Source: Lagopus muta
Lineage: Eukaryota > Chordata > Aves > Galliformes > Phasianidae
NCBI RefSeq assembly: GCF_023343835.1
Contig: NC_064437.1
Coordinates: forward strand, 50,480,972 to 50,544,971
Direction: 5' to 3'
DNA: 64,000 bases
The notes under the pieces are model-generated. The model saw nothing but the letters and a program-made list of their open reading frames with translations, did no database searches and was not told the origin of the DNA. Shown in pieces: positions 1 through 33,362 of this stretch (the stretch's first letter is position 1; every line of letters begins with the position of its first letter). The position numbers and the translations under genes were made by a program.

Positions 1-3000
1 TTTTCATAAACCCCAACCCTGCCTGTTCACTCATAAACTGTGAACTTCTAAACGAATGAGACTGCCTAACAGCTTTTTGTAGAAGTGGGTTGTTAGGTTG
101 GATTTTGGGGTTGGTTGCATGTTAGTTTTGGATGTTGTTATTTTGTTGCTTGTTTTTGTTTTGTGCCTGAGGTGTTCCCCATAGGCAGTGACCTAGTTTG
201 CCTCTCTGAACAGGGCAGATCTGTCTTGGCTTTAAAAACCGGGTCTTCTAACTTACTGAAAGTTTTTTTCCATTAAATAGGCCTCTAATATAAGGCGAAA
301 GTGTGTGTAAGTGCTTTTGTCCATGCTTCTGTCCCCTTCAAGCTTGATAGAGAGAATTTAACTGCCTTTCTCATAGGTCTGTAGCATGTGCGAAAAGTTT
401 CTAGCTAGGGCAGGATGTAAAATGCATGTGTAATGTCTTGATTAATGTGCTTCCGCTGCTTCGGATGGGCTGACAGCAAAAAGGGCTCTACCTGCAGTAG
501 GCTCAACTTGGAAGTTGGTCATAAGCAACTCCTTGATTTGGGGGTTAAGAATGTTTTTGTTTGTTTTACTTTTTCCATGTTATTCACAGTTTGAGTAATA
601 CCAACTTCTTTTGTCTCTGTTGCCTGAAGGAATTACATTCCAGGATGCAAAAGCAAAAGTCTGTTGTATTCTTGCTTTGTTTAGCCTAGGTGCATGTTGT
701 TAGAAAAAAATGTTACAAAACTTCTCTGACTAGTTTCATTCACTTGCAAGGCTTTGTTTTGTGGAAGAGGTGGTTGAAACATGAAGATAGTTTTTGTGTT
801 GCCTTTTTTCTCTTTCAGGGATACCCTGGGTTCTGAATTTGGTTCTTTTTTTTTTTTTTTCTTTAACTATCACTGTAATGGGAAAAAAACACAAACACAA
901 ATGCTCTTTTTTTCCTCTGTGTCCTAAGTAGCTCTGCTGCTTTGCAGTAAGAAACGAGAGCCTCGCCGCCTCCTCTGCGCGCATACACACATAGGAAAGG
1001 CTTCTGCGTGTGGTGCCTTCCTGTAGGGATGCTCCCACAAGGCTGTGGAGAGCCCCTGTACCACACTTCATGGTGAAGCCATGTTCCAGAAACTGGTCTG
1101 ATGCAGACGATCCTCCATCTCCACTCCACCATAACTGTGGGTGGTTTGGGGGTGTTGCTATTCCCCCAGCAGGGGGATATATCCCAGCTGGGATGGCTTT
1201 GCCCTGAGAGAAGCTATGGGTATGAATTGTGTTTGATTGAACCTACGTACTGACTGGAGGGCTACAGAGTGAATTCTCTACAACTATAGTGAGGCTTGCC
1301 ACAGCTCATTATGGATTGATGCTCATGTTGGTTCTCTGTGTTCAGAGCTGTGTGCACACAGCAAAGCTTTGATGGACAGCATGTCTTCTATGCAAGAGTG
1401 AGTGATGTTTATCCGTCAGATGCGTAACTGAGGCAGAAAGTTGGATCAGAGGCTTTTCTAACCCAACTAGTAAAGTAGTTTCTGGAAAACATTTTATGGT
1501 ACCAAAAGCGGGTGCCAAACAGTCTGTTGTCAAATAGCAGCAGTTTTGATATGTTTACAAGACTGAGGCACTTGTGAAAAGACTCATCTGAGTAGATCCT
1601 GTAAGAATTAGGCAAATTGTGGTTATGCCTTCACCCTAGAAACATGATTTCTGGAAATTTTGAAGATGTAAGAAAAATTCAGTGGAAGAACGAGAAATAT
1701 GCTGCATATGATTTAATATGTAGACAGTGTAACTCTTCAAGTATATCTTCTACAGGAGCTGATTTTTGACATATAGCTCTATAGAGATTGCTTTCGTAAA
1801 GGTGCTAGCAAACTAAAGTTTGAATAAATGTGTTTGTCCAGGCAGGTATTGAGTACGTGCACCTCCTCTCTGGGCAGCCTGTGCTCTGTCACCCTTGCTG
1901 TAAGGAAGTTTTTCTCGTGTTCATGCAGATCTTTATGTGGTCCAATTTGTGCCTGTTGCCCCTTGTCACTGGGCACTGCTGGGAAGAGCCCAGCCCCCAT
2001 CCACTCAACTCCTGCCCTTCAGATAATTGGAAGTTGATAAGATCTTCTCTGAGTCTTCCCTTGTCCAGGATGAAGAGCCTCAGGTCTCTCTGCTTTCCTC
2101 GTGGGGCTCCAGGCTTCTGTTTACTGTCTGTCTGGGAGAAGGAGTCACTGAAGTCAGGTTTAGTGAGGAATGCGGTATGAGAAACTTCAGCTGTGATGAA
2201 ACTAAAACTGAAAAGTTCTGTTGGAAATAAAATGCTGGCACATCTTGTGCGTCTGTGGTTCTCTCACTGGAACTCTGTGCAGTGGTCAGGAATAAATACC
2301 ATTTTAGCTTCTGATTTCCTTGACTCCTGGCTGCCTGCTGAGGCTGGGCAGGTTGGGTTGTAACAATGATTAAACCCACTGGCCCCGAGTGTGCTGCTGT
2401 TTGCAGTCACACAGTGATTTGTCCTGAGGGAAAAGCTCTCACGAGGAGCTTCATCACACACAATTCTTGATTTCCCCTGGAAAATGGTTTGCAACTCTGG
2501 TTTTTAAAGGAAGGAAGGCCAAGTCATGTGCACAAGGGGTCATTACCCAGCAGGTGCTTGGTATACCAACATGTGGCTCTTACCTTTCCTAATAAGTTCG
2601 TGACTCAGATGGGTCTTCGTGAAGCTTTGAGGGAATTTTGTAGGCTGTGTCCCTTAGAGCATCTCTGTGTAGGCGCAGGAGCAGCGGTTCTGAGTCGTTG
2701 CGTCCTCTTAACAAAGGTCCTAGAGAAAGCATGGGCACAGTTGGTAGTAGTTTGAGATACTGGTGTATGTGCCATTACATAAATGTGCAAGATACAGCTG
2801 AAATTAAACAGTAGTAGCTATAGAATTGGCTTTAAAGAATCCATTATTTTACTTATGATGCATTGCTAGCCACAGATGGGCCTTGTTTTTGCTGTCCACT
2901 AACATGAATGACATGAGTAAAATTGCCCCTGAAGGTATAATAGCATTTCTGTGCTTCAGATCAAGCTTTTGTAGTCACGTAATGTAGACTTTCTGGATAT

Positions 3001-3691
3001 CCTTAAAGTATGGTTGTGCATGCTTATCATAAATGCTCTCAGATAAATGTTTTACATTCCTAAGGATTTTCTTGAGAGAATTTCAAAGATGAAAACAGTG
3101 TGTTCATTATGCTAATGAACCTTCAGAGAGCAGGTAGCCATGCTGCTTGTTTTAACCTGTGAGTAACGCTGCATGTTTTTTCAAACAAGCCATGTGAAAT
3201 AATTTTCAAACTATGTTATATGGTTTGTTTATTTTTACTTCATATAACTTGTGCATGCACAAGCTCACCACTTCTGCTCCCTGAGCTCATCTGTTGGTCC
3301 TTCTGCAGATGTGCTGTGGGGTGGCAGAGTATCATACAGAGTAGTATTAGCTTTAATGGCCACATGAAGTGACTGAAAAAGAGGATTTGTTGTCAGTAGT
3401 CTGTCCTTTTGTTATGCTTTCAAGAAGCAGTTCACTCGTGGGAGCCCTACCAAGATATTCATTGTTTTAGTAATCTTGAATATTACTTTTTTACTGATTT
3501 TAATAAAATAATTTGGGGTGTTTTTGAAAATAACCTTCCTTTAGTAAGAAACACCAGCTGAGGTCTTCATTTAGAGTGATTGCTGTCATTTAAATATGTT
3601 GTTTCAGCATGGGTGAGAGGGACGGGGGTTTGTCCTTCCCTGCACCTTTCTTTCATCCCCAGCACATGAGACAAAGCTGTTTCTCTTCCAG
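1..3691 (+). other. TNKS2: TNKS2 intron 1 (3' part)
   Basis: No coding exon was recognised before the acceptor at 3690-3691. The first exon seen opens two bases into a glycine codon, which matches the human exon 1/exon 2 boundary, so this stretch is read as the end of intron 1. It holds one decayed CR1 copy (about 1845-2110), a T-run near 847-861, and otherwise unremarkable AT-rich DNA. Small open frames here have no recognisable similarity and are not reported. Confidence 0.8.
1845..2110 (-). mobile_element. CR1 LINE fragment, decayed
   Basis: Read on the minus strand this matches the 3' part of avian CR1 elements. On the plus strand it shows the typical reversed order: 'ctctgggcagcctgtgc', a 'ccccttgtc' block, then 'cttcccttgtccaggatgaa' and a block corresponding to the RT C-terminus. 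Many substitutions and no terminal octamer repeats are seen, so it is old and 3'-truncated or eroded. It lies in TNKS2 intron 1. Confidence 0.7.
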
Positions 3692-23780
<20,089 letters not shown>

Positions 23781-25980
23781 GACAAATTACGTTTGAGAAA
23801 CCATCAGACTTGGATGTGAAGATACCAATGTCTGCCATCCTGTTAACTGCAATGAGTTGTTGAAAAAAAAAAAAATCTTCCATCCACAGGTGGTGTGGTA
23901 GCAAATGTGAATAAAATCTGCCGTTTTTGACTTGATAAAGCTTTAATAATGTATAGTATGTTTTTCTAAAATTTCAGAATTGTCCTCTTTTTCAGCACTT
24001 TAACAGACACCATTCCAGGCGTAAACTGCGGTTTGCCTGTACTAAATTAAAACAAAAATTAACTTGAAACAATGGTTTTATACAATACTGCGTTGAAATA
24101 TAACAGAAATGATAATGCTCTATACAGGAAATCATTTTACTAATATTGTGTTCTTTAAAACACTGCATTTACACTGAAAATGTTTCCGTTTGTAAAACTG
24201 TAAATAAGAGCTTTTGTACTAGCTTGGTATTTATTTACATTGCTTTGTAATATAAGTGTTTTAGAACTGCAACCTTGTACAAAATGTTTTTTTTCCAAAT
24301 GTTGGTTTGTTCATCTGTTTGCTTATGCACAATAGATTTGAAAAGCCAATTTTTTTTCAGGGTTTATAATTTGTTTGGGGGAGAGAAAACAAATTTTATC
24401 TGAAGAAGTTTAGAAATAGCCAACTTTAGATTGAATATTCAAATTTTTGTTCTGTAGTTTTATTTATGAAATATGCATTCCTGAGAACGATAGGCTATGA
24501 AAATATTCCAACTGAATGCTAGGGTGTTCTTCCACCTCTTTACTAGAGTCTCATATTTTTATTTCTGTAAAATGTCTTCTGAAGTTTTTATTTAACTGTA
24601 GCGATAGTTGAGCTGTATCCTCACTTCAAGGCTAGTAGACCTTGCAAGTTAGTTTTAATAAATTATTTTCCTTGAATGTAGTTGGCAAATTAACCTCAAG
24701 GAGGTCTGTCTCGAGTTCCTCTTGCTTCCATTTAAGCCTGGAAGTTAAATGGTTCATTCCTAATGTGAGGGTGGCAGCTTGGCCTTCTCCATATGATTAT
24801 TTTGCTAAATGCATCTCCTTGTTAGTGCCCTCAGGATGTGAGTATTGCAAGGTGGAAATGTTGAAACCATCACGTCGTCTCCTGTGTTTCTTCCATGTTC
24901 ATGTTCAAGCTGCAGTTGAAGCACTTGTCTAGAAGCGTGCTTGCCTGCAGTGCTTCTGAGTGAGCGGAGCTGATGGAGGCACAGCTCAGGGCCCTTGTGC
25001 TCAGGCTGCTGGATGAGCAGCGCAGAAGTGGGACCTGCGGTTCTCCCGTGGTGACGGCTGCCCACGGTCCTCTGCTAAGGCACTGCTGTGGAAAAGGAAT
25101 GCCAAAGGTATCGCCCCGTGCCAGGTCACGTTCAGGGTTATTGAATGCGCTGATGGGTTCGGTTGGCCCTCTCATAGCTTTCATGTGTATTCTACTTCTT
25201 TTCCATCTGCAGTTTTTGCCTACATATTTCAAAAATATGTAAATACCAATCAGAGTTCGTTTGTTTTTAACGTGGTTAGGAGTATGTTTGAGTTGTTTTA
25301 TATTTCTGCACACAGCATAGTGTCCCGGAAGACAATTTGGTTGCTGGCCATGTTATCATACCATGGTTTTAAATGTAGTAACTGGTCAAGATAATGAAAG
25401 CGTCTTGCTGATGTGGTGGTTATGTGATTATGCTCTATGTAAAAATGTATTGAATCTTACCCAGTTATGTGGGGAATCTGAGTAATAAGATTGCATAACT
25501 TATCTCTTGCAGAAAGTAACATTGGCTATGAATAAAAAAAGCTTTGATTTTTAGGTACTTTTCCCAGCATGTTGCCTGTTCCTTTGGTGTAGTAACGCTG
25601 GAATTGGTGTTCATGCAAAACCTGTTAAGTATGTTTAAAACTTCTTTGTTATTACTACAATGCTTCATTCTCTATGAATGATCACCTAATGTCTTGTAAA
25701 ATATTGTGGTATGATAGATTTAAGTGGTACCACAACACTGGTTTTGTCTGTTTGGGGATTTTTTGAGCTGTTTTGGTTTTTTTGTTTTTTTTTTTTTGCA
25801 TGACATACCTTGCACTCTGAAGATGGAAGCTGTAATGATTTGGTAATATTGACTATTGAGGTGAATCTTTAATCTCGTGTGCAATTAGTTCTGCTTTACT
25901 CATCCTAAAGTGTCTTTACATGTACTGTATAACATTCCATATTCATTTAACACTAAATAAACTTAATTCACCGGTTTTCT
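23781..25980 (+). other. TNKS2: TNKS2 3'UTR (probable extent)
   Basis: AT-rich sequence after the stop codon at 23778-23780. AATAAA signals occur at 23910-23915, 24657-24662, 25531-25536 and 25956-25961. The last would give a 3'UTR of about 2.2 kb, similar to my recollection of the human one, so I place the end near 25980. Two Pumilio-type UGUAAAUA elements lie at 24199-24206 and 25238-25245. Several short transcripts are possible. A further AATAAA at 27958-27963 could extend it. Confidence 0.55.
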
Positions 25981-28900
25981 GGTAGCATGAGTAATTACAG
26001 ATGTAGTGTGTCAACCCATTGTTTTGAATGTTAGCATGCATTAGCAGAGGGGAAATTAATTGCATTAGAGGAGCGTGGACAAAAACCTGTAAATACTGTG
26101 GAAACTTGTAGTTTGGTGCTAACTAACTGCTTTAGCTGACAGTGCAGATGTTTTAGTGAGCTGAAGCTTCCATCTACATTTATTACGCATTTAAAACTGC
26201 ATTATCTGGTCCTAAGCTGGAAGAAAATGGCCTCGAATTGCTTCTATAAAATGAAGAGTAGCCTGAAAATTTGGACCTTTCAGGTTAGCGTATTGGTAGC
26301 AGTGTGATAAACAACTTACTGATAGTACTAAGTGAATAGTTCTCTTTCAGTAGGAGTGTTTGTGTGGTAGGTGATTTCCAAAACCAGACTTGAACAGAAG
26401 GTGTAGACAGAGATGATCGCTAGATGGCAGGAGAGTAAATCTGTAGTAAGACAGAAGATGATGAAATTCCTTAAGGTATCTTGGGAATAAAATTACAAAG
26501 AAAATCATTTCTGAAAACTTTGCCTATCTAGGTTGTTACCAGAAGCAAACAAAGTAAATTTAACTTTCCATTCTGCATTTTGTAAAGTAATTAGTGTAAA
26601 AAAAACTGCTTCAACTACAGAAATTGAAAATGTTAATTTTTTTCAAAACTATATTCATAGTAAGAGTTCAGTTCTCAGAAATAATTTGGCAAGACTCTTC
26701 TGCTGTATGTAACTGAAAACTAACATTTATCCATGCAGTGTGTGTCCAGTGTTCAAGAGCTGCGTTGACACTGATTTTGAGTGGAGTAGATTGTATAAAA
26801 GGAGTTGTTCCTGTCTTTTTCTACCCTGAACTTCCCCATTAAGCATCGTGCTGTGTGTGCCTGTACATGTGTATTTTTGAGTATGCACACACATGCTTTT
26901 TCCCTTACCTCGTTCACTACAGAGGAGCAATAACACTGGAGCTGCAGTGGCTGAGGATGGTGGCAGCGGGGGCAGTGCTGTAGCTGAAGGTGCACAGGGG
27001 GCACGTGCCTCTTGCTGCCCCATACCAGAAGCCGTGGGGAACGGTGCTCTGGAGCAGCATAGGGAGGGGATTTTTGCTCTGGCTGTGTGCCTCCCCAGGT
27101 GACCAGGAAGAGCTGCAGGCAGCCAGAACAGAGAGCAAGACAATGAGAAAAAGCACGTAGATGACTGGTTTGGAGTTAATGTGTTCTGCTCTGAAAAGGG
27201 GAAGGTTGATAACAGAGAAGACAGGAGGGGAGAGAGACACTGCCTTTGAAGAAAGAAATGCAAATTGTAAGGGTGCTGTGAAGTTAAGGTTATTTCTGTC
27301 TCATTTTTGAGTCAAAATGGCAAACAAATGTTGATGCATAGACATTACAGGGATTTCAAAATAGCAGCTCTTGTTAAGAGCTCAAGTAGTTGTAAGGAGA
27401 AAATTGCAGCCAATTCAAAACCATCACTTTAGACCTGGGAAGTAACATATGCAAGCAAATGAAATAGGATTCAAAATCTGAAAGCAAATATCCTGAGCAG
27501 TAGTTCTTAAAAGGATTGTTTGGTAAGCAGTATCAGAGACAACTGCCAGTCAAAACAGCGCAGCAGCTCATACCCTTACTCTGTATACCACTGGATGGAA
27601 GTAGTCTGGGAGGCATAGTGAAATCATGAAAACAATTTGCAAGAGATACAAGAGTCTCACGTTATACGCATAGCAGCTTTTAATAGCCAAGAACCTGCTG
27701 CAAGCAAAGTGTTCTGCATTAGGTGTGCCCACTGCCTGCCTCCTGAGCCCTCCCTTCTCCCAGAACCACCAGCTTTTTGAAAAAGGACTTAACTCAATGT
27801 ATGACTTAAATGCTTCGTGTATCAAGTTTGGGTTATGTTTACTTTTGCAGGAAGAAGAAGAAGAAGTAATGATGTAGTGTTGTGCAATTAATAGCTTAAA
27901 TGTTGTTAATTGTGTAGTAGGGTGAATTATGTATTACAGATGCTTTATTGTAATATCAATAAATAACATATTTTCATTTTAAAACTATTTTTAAAATAAT
28001 GTTTAAAATGTCTCCTTCACTGGACTGATTCTGCAGCGCAGGTTTGGGGGATTTGGTGGTTCATTGTCTTTGCCTGACTGGAACACTGCTATGACAGCAG
28101 GGTTGGACTTGCTGAGCAGATTCCTGGTTTTAGATTAACAAATGTTCTCATATAAGTAAACAGGATAAAATCCCACGTGTTTGTCTCAGAATTTCAGTAT
28201 TTTCAGAAAAAAGTAATCAGGGCTGTATTTATTAATTTAGTAACAAAGATACTGTATAGCTGTGAACTGGAACAAACTCAGGCACAATGTACTTGTCCTT
28301 TTGTATCTAATTCTGAAGGTAAAACGTAACCAGGAGTTCCCAAGCAAATTAATGGCATATGTCGTATTGCTTGAAAAATTTATTCTGATTTCTTCTTTTT
28401 CATAGCGCTTATCTCTTTCAAAGTAGTGGAATTCCTTTATCTATTTGTACTCAGTCTGGGTAGGTTCCTTCCAAGTGCACTCTTTAACAGTGCTACCTGA
28501 AGAGGAGTAACAAGCATTGCTCTGTTGTCATTACTACATGGAGGTCAGATCAGGATTCAGAGCGTGGCCTTGCAGAGGAAAGGCTGTGCGCACGGCTTGG
28601 CTGGAATGGCATGTCCCAAGCTCAGCCCAGGGGGCTCAGCAGGCTGATGGCATGCGGCAGGGATGTACGAGTCCTACATAAAGTGTAATTTCCATCACCT
28701 ATAGATAGCAGTCAGCCTGAAATTGTCTGTATTGATGGAAAGTCTTGGCTTCCCGGTTGTTTCTCTGCAGTGTTCTCTGTAACTGAGCCTGGTTTATCTT
28801 TCCAGCTGAGCTGTATACCACGGTGTTTCAGTCAGAGCTCAGAGAGCCACAAGATCCAGTGAGAAGCTGAAAGGCATTCCAGTTTGGATGGAAGGAAGTT

Positions 28901-31285
28901 TCTTACCTAGGAGTAACACGGATGGCTTTCACACAAACATAGCTGCTGTTGCTCTTTACTGTACACACCTGTGAAAGCAAAATAAATTGATCTGGGTTGA
29001 TAATAAAGAACCTAAATTGCAATGGGCAATTTTCAACTTTGTATTTGAGTAGGATAAATGTGTGTATGTTTTTCTTTGATTTTGAGAACTGTACTTGCTT
29101 TGAAGTAGGACATTTTTATTCTTGATGTTAAAAGCATGAAAGTAAGATCATGCCAGAGCTGTTTGGTGTTTTAAGCAGCTTCAGAGTAAGAGGTATCTGC
29201 CTCCATGAAGGGAACTATGTTCACTTGTACTTATAGTTTAGAATTCAAGAAATTAAGTTGAGAAGCACATACCACTAATTGTTAAGAACAAGATAGAGTA
29301 ATCTGCATATTAACGCTGTAAAACCAATGGGAAATCTATAGCTCTGTATGTGGAAAGCAGCACAAGGGAGACCACCAGTTCTGACAATCAGTCATTCACA
29401 TTTCCCACTGTTTTCCCCTATTGTAGCAAAATGTGAGAAGCTGCTCTCAAGGCCACACATACAATGCTCTCTATTGGTCTTTACTGAGGCATGATCAGCA
29501 TCTATGCTGAAAGTGCCAGCATCAAAGAAGTGCTACTTGATGACATCTGGCAGCCTGGCTTTGCTACAGATAGATTTATGAGCTGTGAAAGATGGTCAAA
29601 TTAACGTCTTCTGCATTCTTGATAGGATTAGGGTTTCTGGGACATGCGGGCATTTGCATATCCCCTGACTTTCCACATTGGCATTGTGTTTCTGGCTCAT
29701 TTTAATAGATTTTTGTGAGGGGCTTTCTCCCTTTTACATCCTGCTATTTTTCAGTTGCTGTTGGCGGTGACACAGATGTGTTGGTTTAAGAGACCTGGTA
29801 GAAATCATACCTCTTGGTCTGACTTCTTCCAGTTAAAATCTTAATCAAGAGCAGCAGCAGCAGTTGCAGTAAACTTAATTTCACTTGAGGAAAGTTATGC
29901 TTCACTGGGGATGAGCTTGCATGTGTGTGCACACGTATGCATCAACTTGAATGACCTTTTATCAGAGCAACACTGAAGTTGCTGCTAGGAGTTAAAGAGA
30001 GATCTGACCCAAGCCGAGCCCAGAAAATGCAATTCAGAGCATTTACAGAGATGAGGAGAACAGAACTGCTATCAGTTCTCTGTAACAAAGATTTCAAATG
30101 TTTGGTGATCTTTAGAACCAGAAGTCAAAATCAGATGATTGTGCTCCTTTGCTGCAATGAGGGAGTGGGGATGCTCCAAAACTTGGTGCCTTGCTCCACA
30201 AAATGGTCGGCACTTCTGGGAGGGGCCCAGGAACAGCTGCCAAAAGCATCTGCCAGTTAACTGCAGCTATTAAAGAAAATAGTATAAGGCTGCATCTCCA
30301 CATCCAGTTTAATGCAGAACCATTTCATCTTGCTGTTAAGCACCAGTATATCTGTTTTGCCTTTTATGTAGCACCAGTATTTCATTTGGCAGGATGATGG
30401 TGAACTGAGTGTTTCTGCTGCCTGTCTATAATGACAGTTTTTGATACTTTTCACTACAGCCTACCGTGGGTTTTCTTGACAAAAGAACAGATTATGCAGA
30501 CATTTGGAGTAGCAATCCCACTTTGTTTTCCAGTTCCAAATAGTCTTTTTTTCTGATCATAAGCTGTCCCATCCAAGCCTGCCATCAGTGAACTCAGATA
30601 GAATCTATTAGAACACCTTAAAGCTGCCTCAAAAATAAGTATTTTGTACCTCCTTTCTTCCCATGTTTTCTTCTTGGGTTGCAAATTTTTTATGGCATAA
30701 GGACTGTCTCTACCCAGATGTATGCATTTAAGCCCTTCAGGTGCTCCTGTAATACAAGTGATAAGCAAATCTCTCCATTGTCAGACCTGCTGCTCTGTCT
30801 TTTTGTCTTCCAGGGAGTTTATCTGATCACTGCTGAGTGACACAACCCAAGTCCTGTTTCTCTGATGACTGTGGCATCAGTCTTTCTGCAGCCACTAGGA
30901 AATGTGCGTGCGGAATATGGAAGCTACACTGGGTCACCTTGATTCTTCTGTCTGATTCTGTCTGATGATGCTAAGGGACATGCTGCTGTTAGCTAATTTC
31001 AAATCACCCTTTCTTCAGACTAGGTTTATGGAAAGATAAATGAATGGATCTTTGTGCACTCCTAATCACCTTCAGTTGTAAGACTGAACAGCTTTTATGC
31101 TGTAAACTTACAGTTTTCAGAGTTTTCAGCAGTTCTGTTGCTGAAAGCCATGTTTGCCTGGCTTTGGACCCTCAATTCATCTCCTATGTGATGATTTCCC
31201 TGCTGAAAGCTCACTCACCCTTTAAGCTGGATTGGATCCCTCATCTTGTTTGTAATAGAGCTGCATAAACACTTGAGCTGACATT

Positions 31286-31311
31286 AAAAAAAAAAAAAAA
31301 AAAAAAAAAAA
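31286..31311. repeat. Poly-A run (26 A)
   Basis: Longest pure A tract in the window, in the TNKS2-FGFBP3 intergenic space. It could be the tail of a plus-strand retrosequence, but nothing recognisable lies just upstream (see findings). Confidence 0.9.
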
Positions 31312-32129
31312 CATGGAAGAGAGAAAAAGACAGGAGAAGGACAAGGCTGGCTCTTTCAAGTGTAAAGCCAGCTTCTGCTGGGGCTGATGGCATAAGCAAT
31401 GTTCCTCAACCTTGGCTTGCCAGTGAGAGATAGCTTGAGTTCATTGCATGAGCATGTGGTGAAAGGGATTTCCAAGGTGCACAAAAAAAAAATGGTGTAC
31501 AACATATCACCTTTCAAAGTTTACAAATAGTAATTATATGTACTTAGCCGTTACCTGGAATGTTTAACACTGAAAACAAATTAGCTATTCATCTTCAGGA
31601 AATAATGACTTTTTCTAGCACCATCTTCTGATCCCCCCACTCCAGCTTTTGCACTCACTTCCATTCCAATTTAAAGTTAGATGATGTCTGTTCTCCAGAG
31701 CTGGCTAGCATGGCTTGGCCACGTAGGGGCTTCATGTCCTGCTGGAAGCAGCGCCAGGCAATTTGGGCTACCTCTGTCAGCCTGGTGCTCTCAGAAAGAG
31801 TCAGCCCAAGGCCTCTTGGTGGCCCAGTGCTGTGTTGTCCCCACATGTGTGTCCTGCACACAGCCGGCCTTCACTGTAGAACTGCCTTCATCTTCCAGAG
31901 AGATGGGAGACTCTGTCTCCCTTAGATCTACAATAACTTCTTAAATCAAAGCATTTTTTTATTTGTTTGCTGGTGCTGTTCTGCTGTTCTGCTGCATGAC
32001 TAAGGCACTGTCAAGGCTATGGGTTCATTGCAACAAACCGTCACATTACCTCTGCTGTTTACCATGGACTAATAAAGATTTCAAAAGCCCCCAGAAGCTA
32101 TTAAGATGCCGTTGATATGCACATCTCTG

Positions 32130-32340
32130 GCTGGCTGTGTCGGCCGCGGGAGCGCGCTCATTGGCCCCTCGCTGGGTGGGATGACATCAGGCCCTGCTCT
32201 CAATAGGGCCTTCAGTTTGCCTCAATGTCTGCTGAGGGCTGCGAGAGAATAGAGCGGAGGGGAGAAAGCGTCCACGCTACATGGCCTTGAATCCAATAAA
32301 AACACAGGCAGCTTCAGCTGGGGATAATAGAACTTTAAAA
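32130..32340. promoter_or_regulatory. CpG-rich candidate regulatory element
   Basis: An isolated GC- and CpG-rich patch in AT-rich intergenic DNA. About ten CpGs fall within roughly 150 bases, starting at 'cggccgcgggagcgcgctca' (32141-32160). It carries an inverted CCAAT box (ATTGG, 32160-32164) and a CRE/AP-1-like TGACATCA (32182-32189). This arrangement resembles a small promoter or enhancer. No coding exon was recognised on either side, so its target is unknown. Confidence 0.4.
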
Positions 32341-33254
32341 AAAAAAGAGCGAGACCGTAGTCTTGGAGCTGCTATTAGCAGGGGATGAATCGCAAGGGAC
32401 CATTTCATGCCAGGGTACTTTAGAGAGTAGAATCCCAAAGAGCCATTAGCTCTCAGTGAGAGTCGTGTTGAAGCCCTTTGCTGTCAGGACAGAAGCATGC
32501 ATATAAATTTTATACCATTTGTCTTTGAGCAGAGACAAAAGAGCAGCTCTAAACCCTCAACATCTTGTCTCAACTAACATGAAATAATACTCTCTTGTGT
32601 GGCTGTCTTGTTACCTTTTAGCCATCAAAAGAAAACGTGATAAATTTATTCACAATATCCAAAGGTTTTGCTCTTAAAATTAAAAAAGGAGATGAAAATG
32701 CAAGGAGTTGAGTCTAGATTTATTCCTGTTAGTACAAATCATATTGCTGTTAAGGGTGGCGACTTTGGAATGAAACAGCACTTTGTTTAGTTGAAAAGAA
32801 ATACAGCTTCAAAGTCAGCCACTGGGGTTTCATCCACAGCTTTTCACTAACTTAACTTAGAGGATGATGTCTCTTATATTCTCTAGTTCCAAATACAATC
32901 TTAAATATATACATATATATATTTCTGTCAGACTTTTTGTTCTTTCAGTTTAAATCATACAGAGGTTTTGGGACCTGAGACCTTCACTTAGTCGTGCAAC
33001 AGAAGATGCTGAGTGCAGTAGGTTTGCTCAGACTAAACAGTGCCTCTGGTTATGATTTACAGAAAAAGATCCTTTAAAACTTTTTGCTTTGAATTCAGTT
33101 TCTTGTGTGTGCTGAAATAGATCAATTCTGTTTTAGGATTTTGATGTCTTTTGTTAAAGAAAAAAAAATCTTTTCTATATATGTTCTGTGTTAAAGAGGT
33201 ATTGTATTCCCCTTGATAAATAGTTACCTTATCTTAAGTACTTTGTCACTGTGT

Positions 33255-33362
33255 AATAAGAAATGATGCGTGGCACTGAGGGACAGGGTTAACGGGCATG
33301 GTGGTGATGGATTCATGGTTAGACTGGATGGTCTTTTCCAACCTACAGCATAATTCTGAGTT
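33255..33362 (+). mobile_element. CR1 LINE 3' end fragment
   Basis: Short fragment with the CR1 3' signature: 'catggtggtgatgg', then 'agactggatggtcttttcca' and 'acctacagcataattctgag' where intact copies end in ATTCTATG octamers. Only about 100 bases remain, as is usual for 5'-truncated CR1 copies. Confidence 0.65.

Noticed and set aside
26727-27263. 178-codon minus-strand open frame between TNKS2 and FGFBP3
   Set aside because: Low-complexity Ser/Pro/Leu composition, no splice or domain support, and no CpG promoter.
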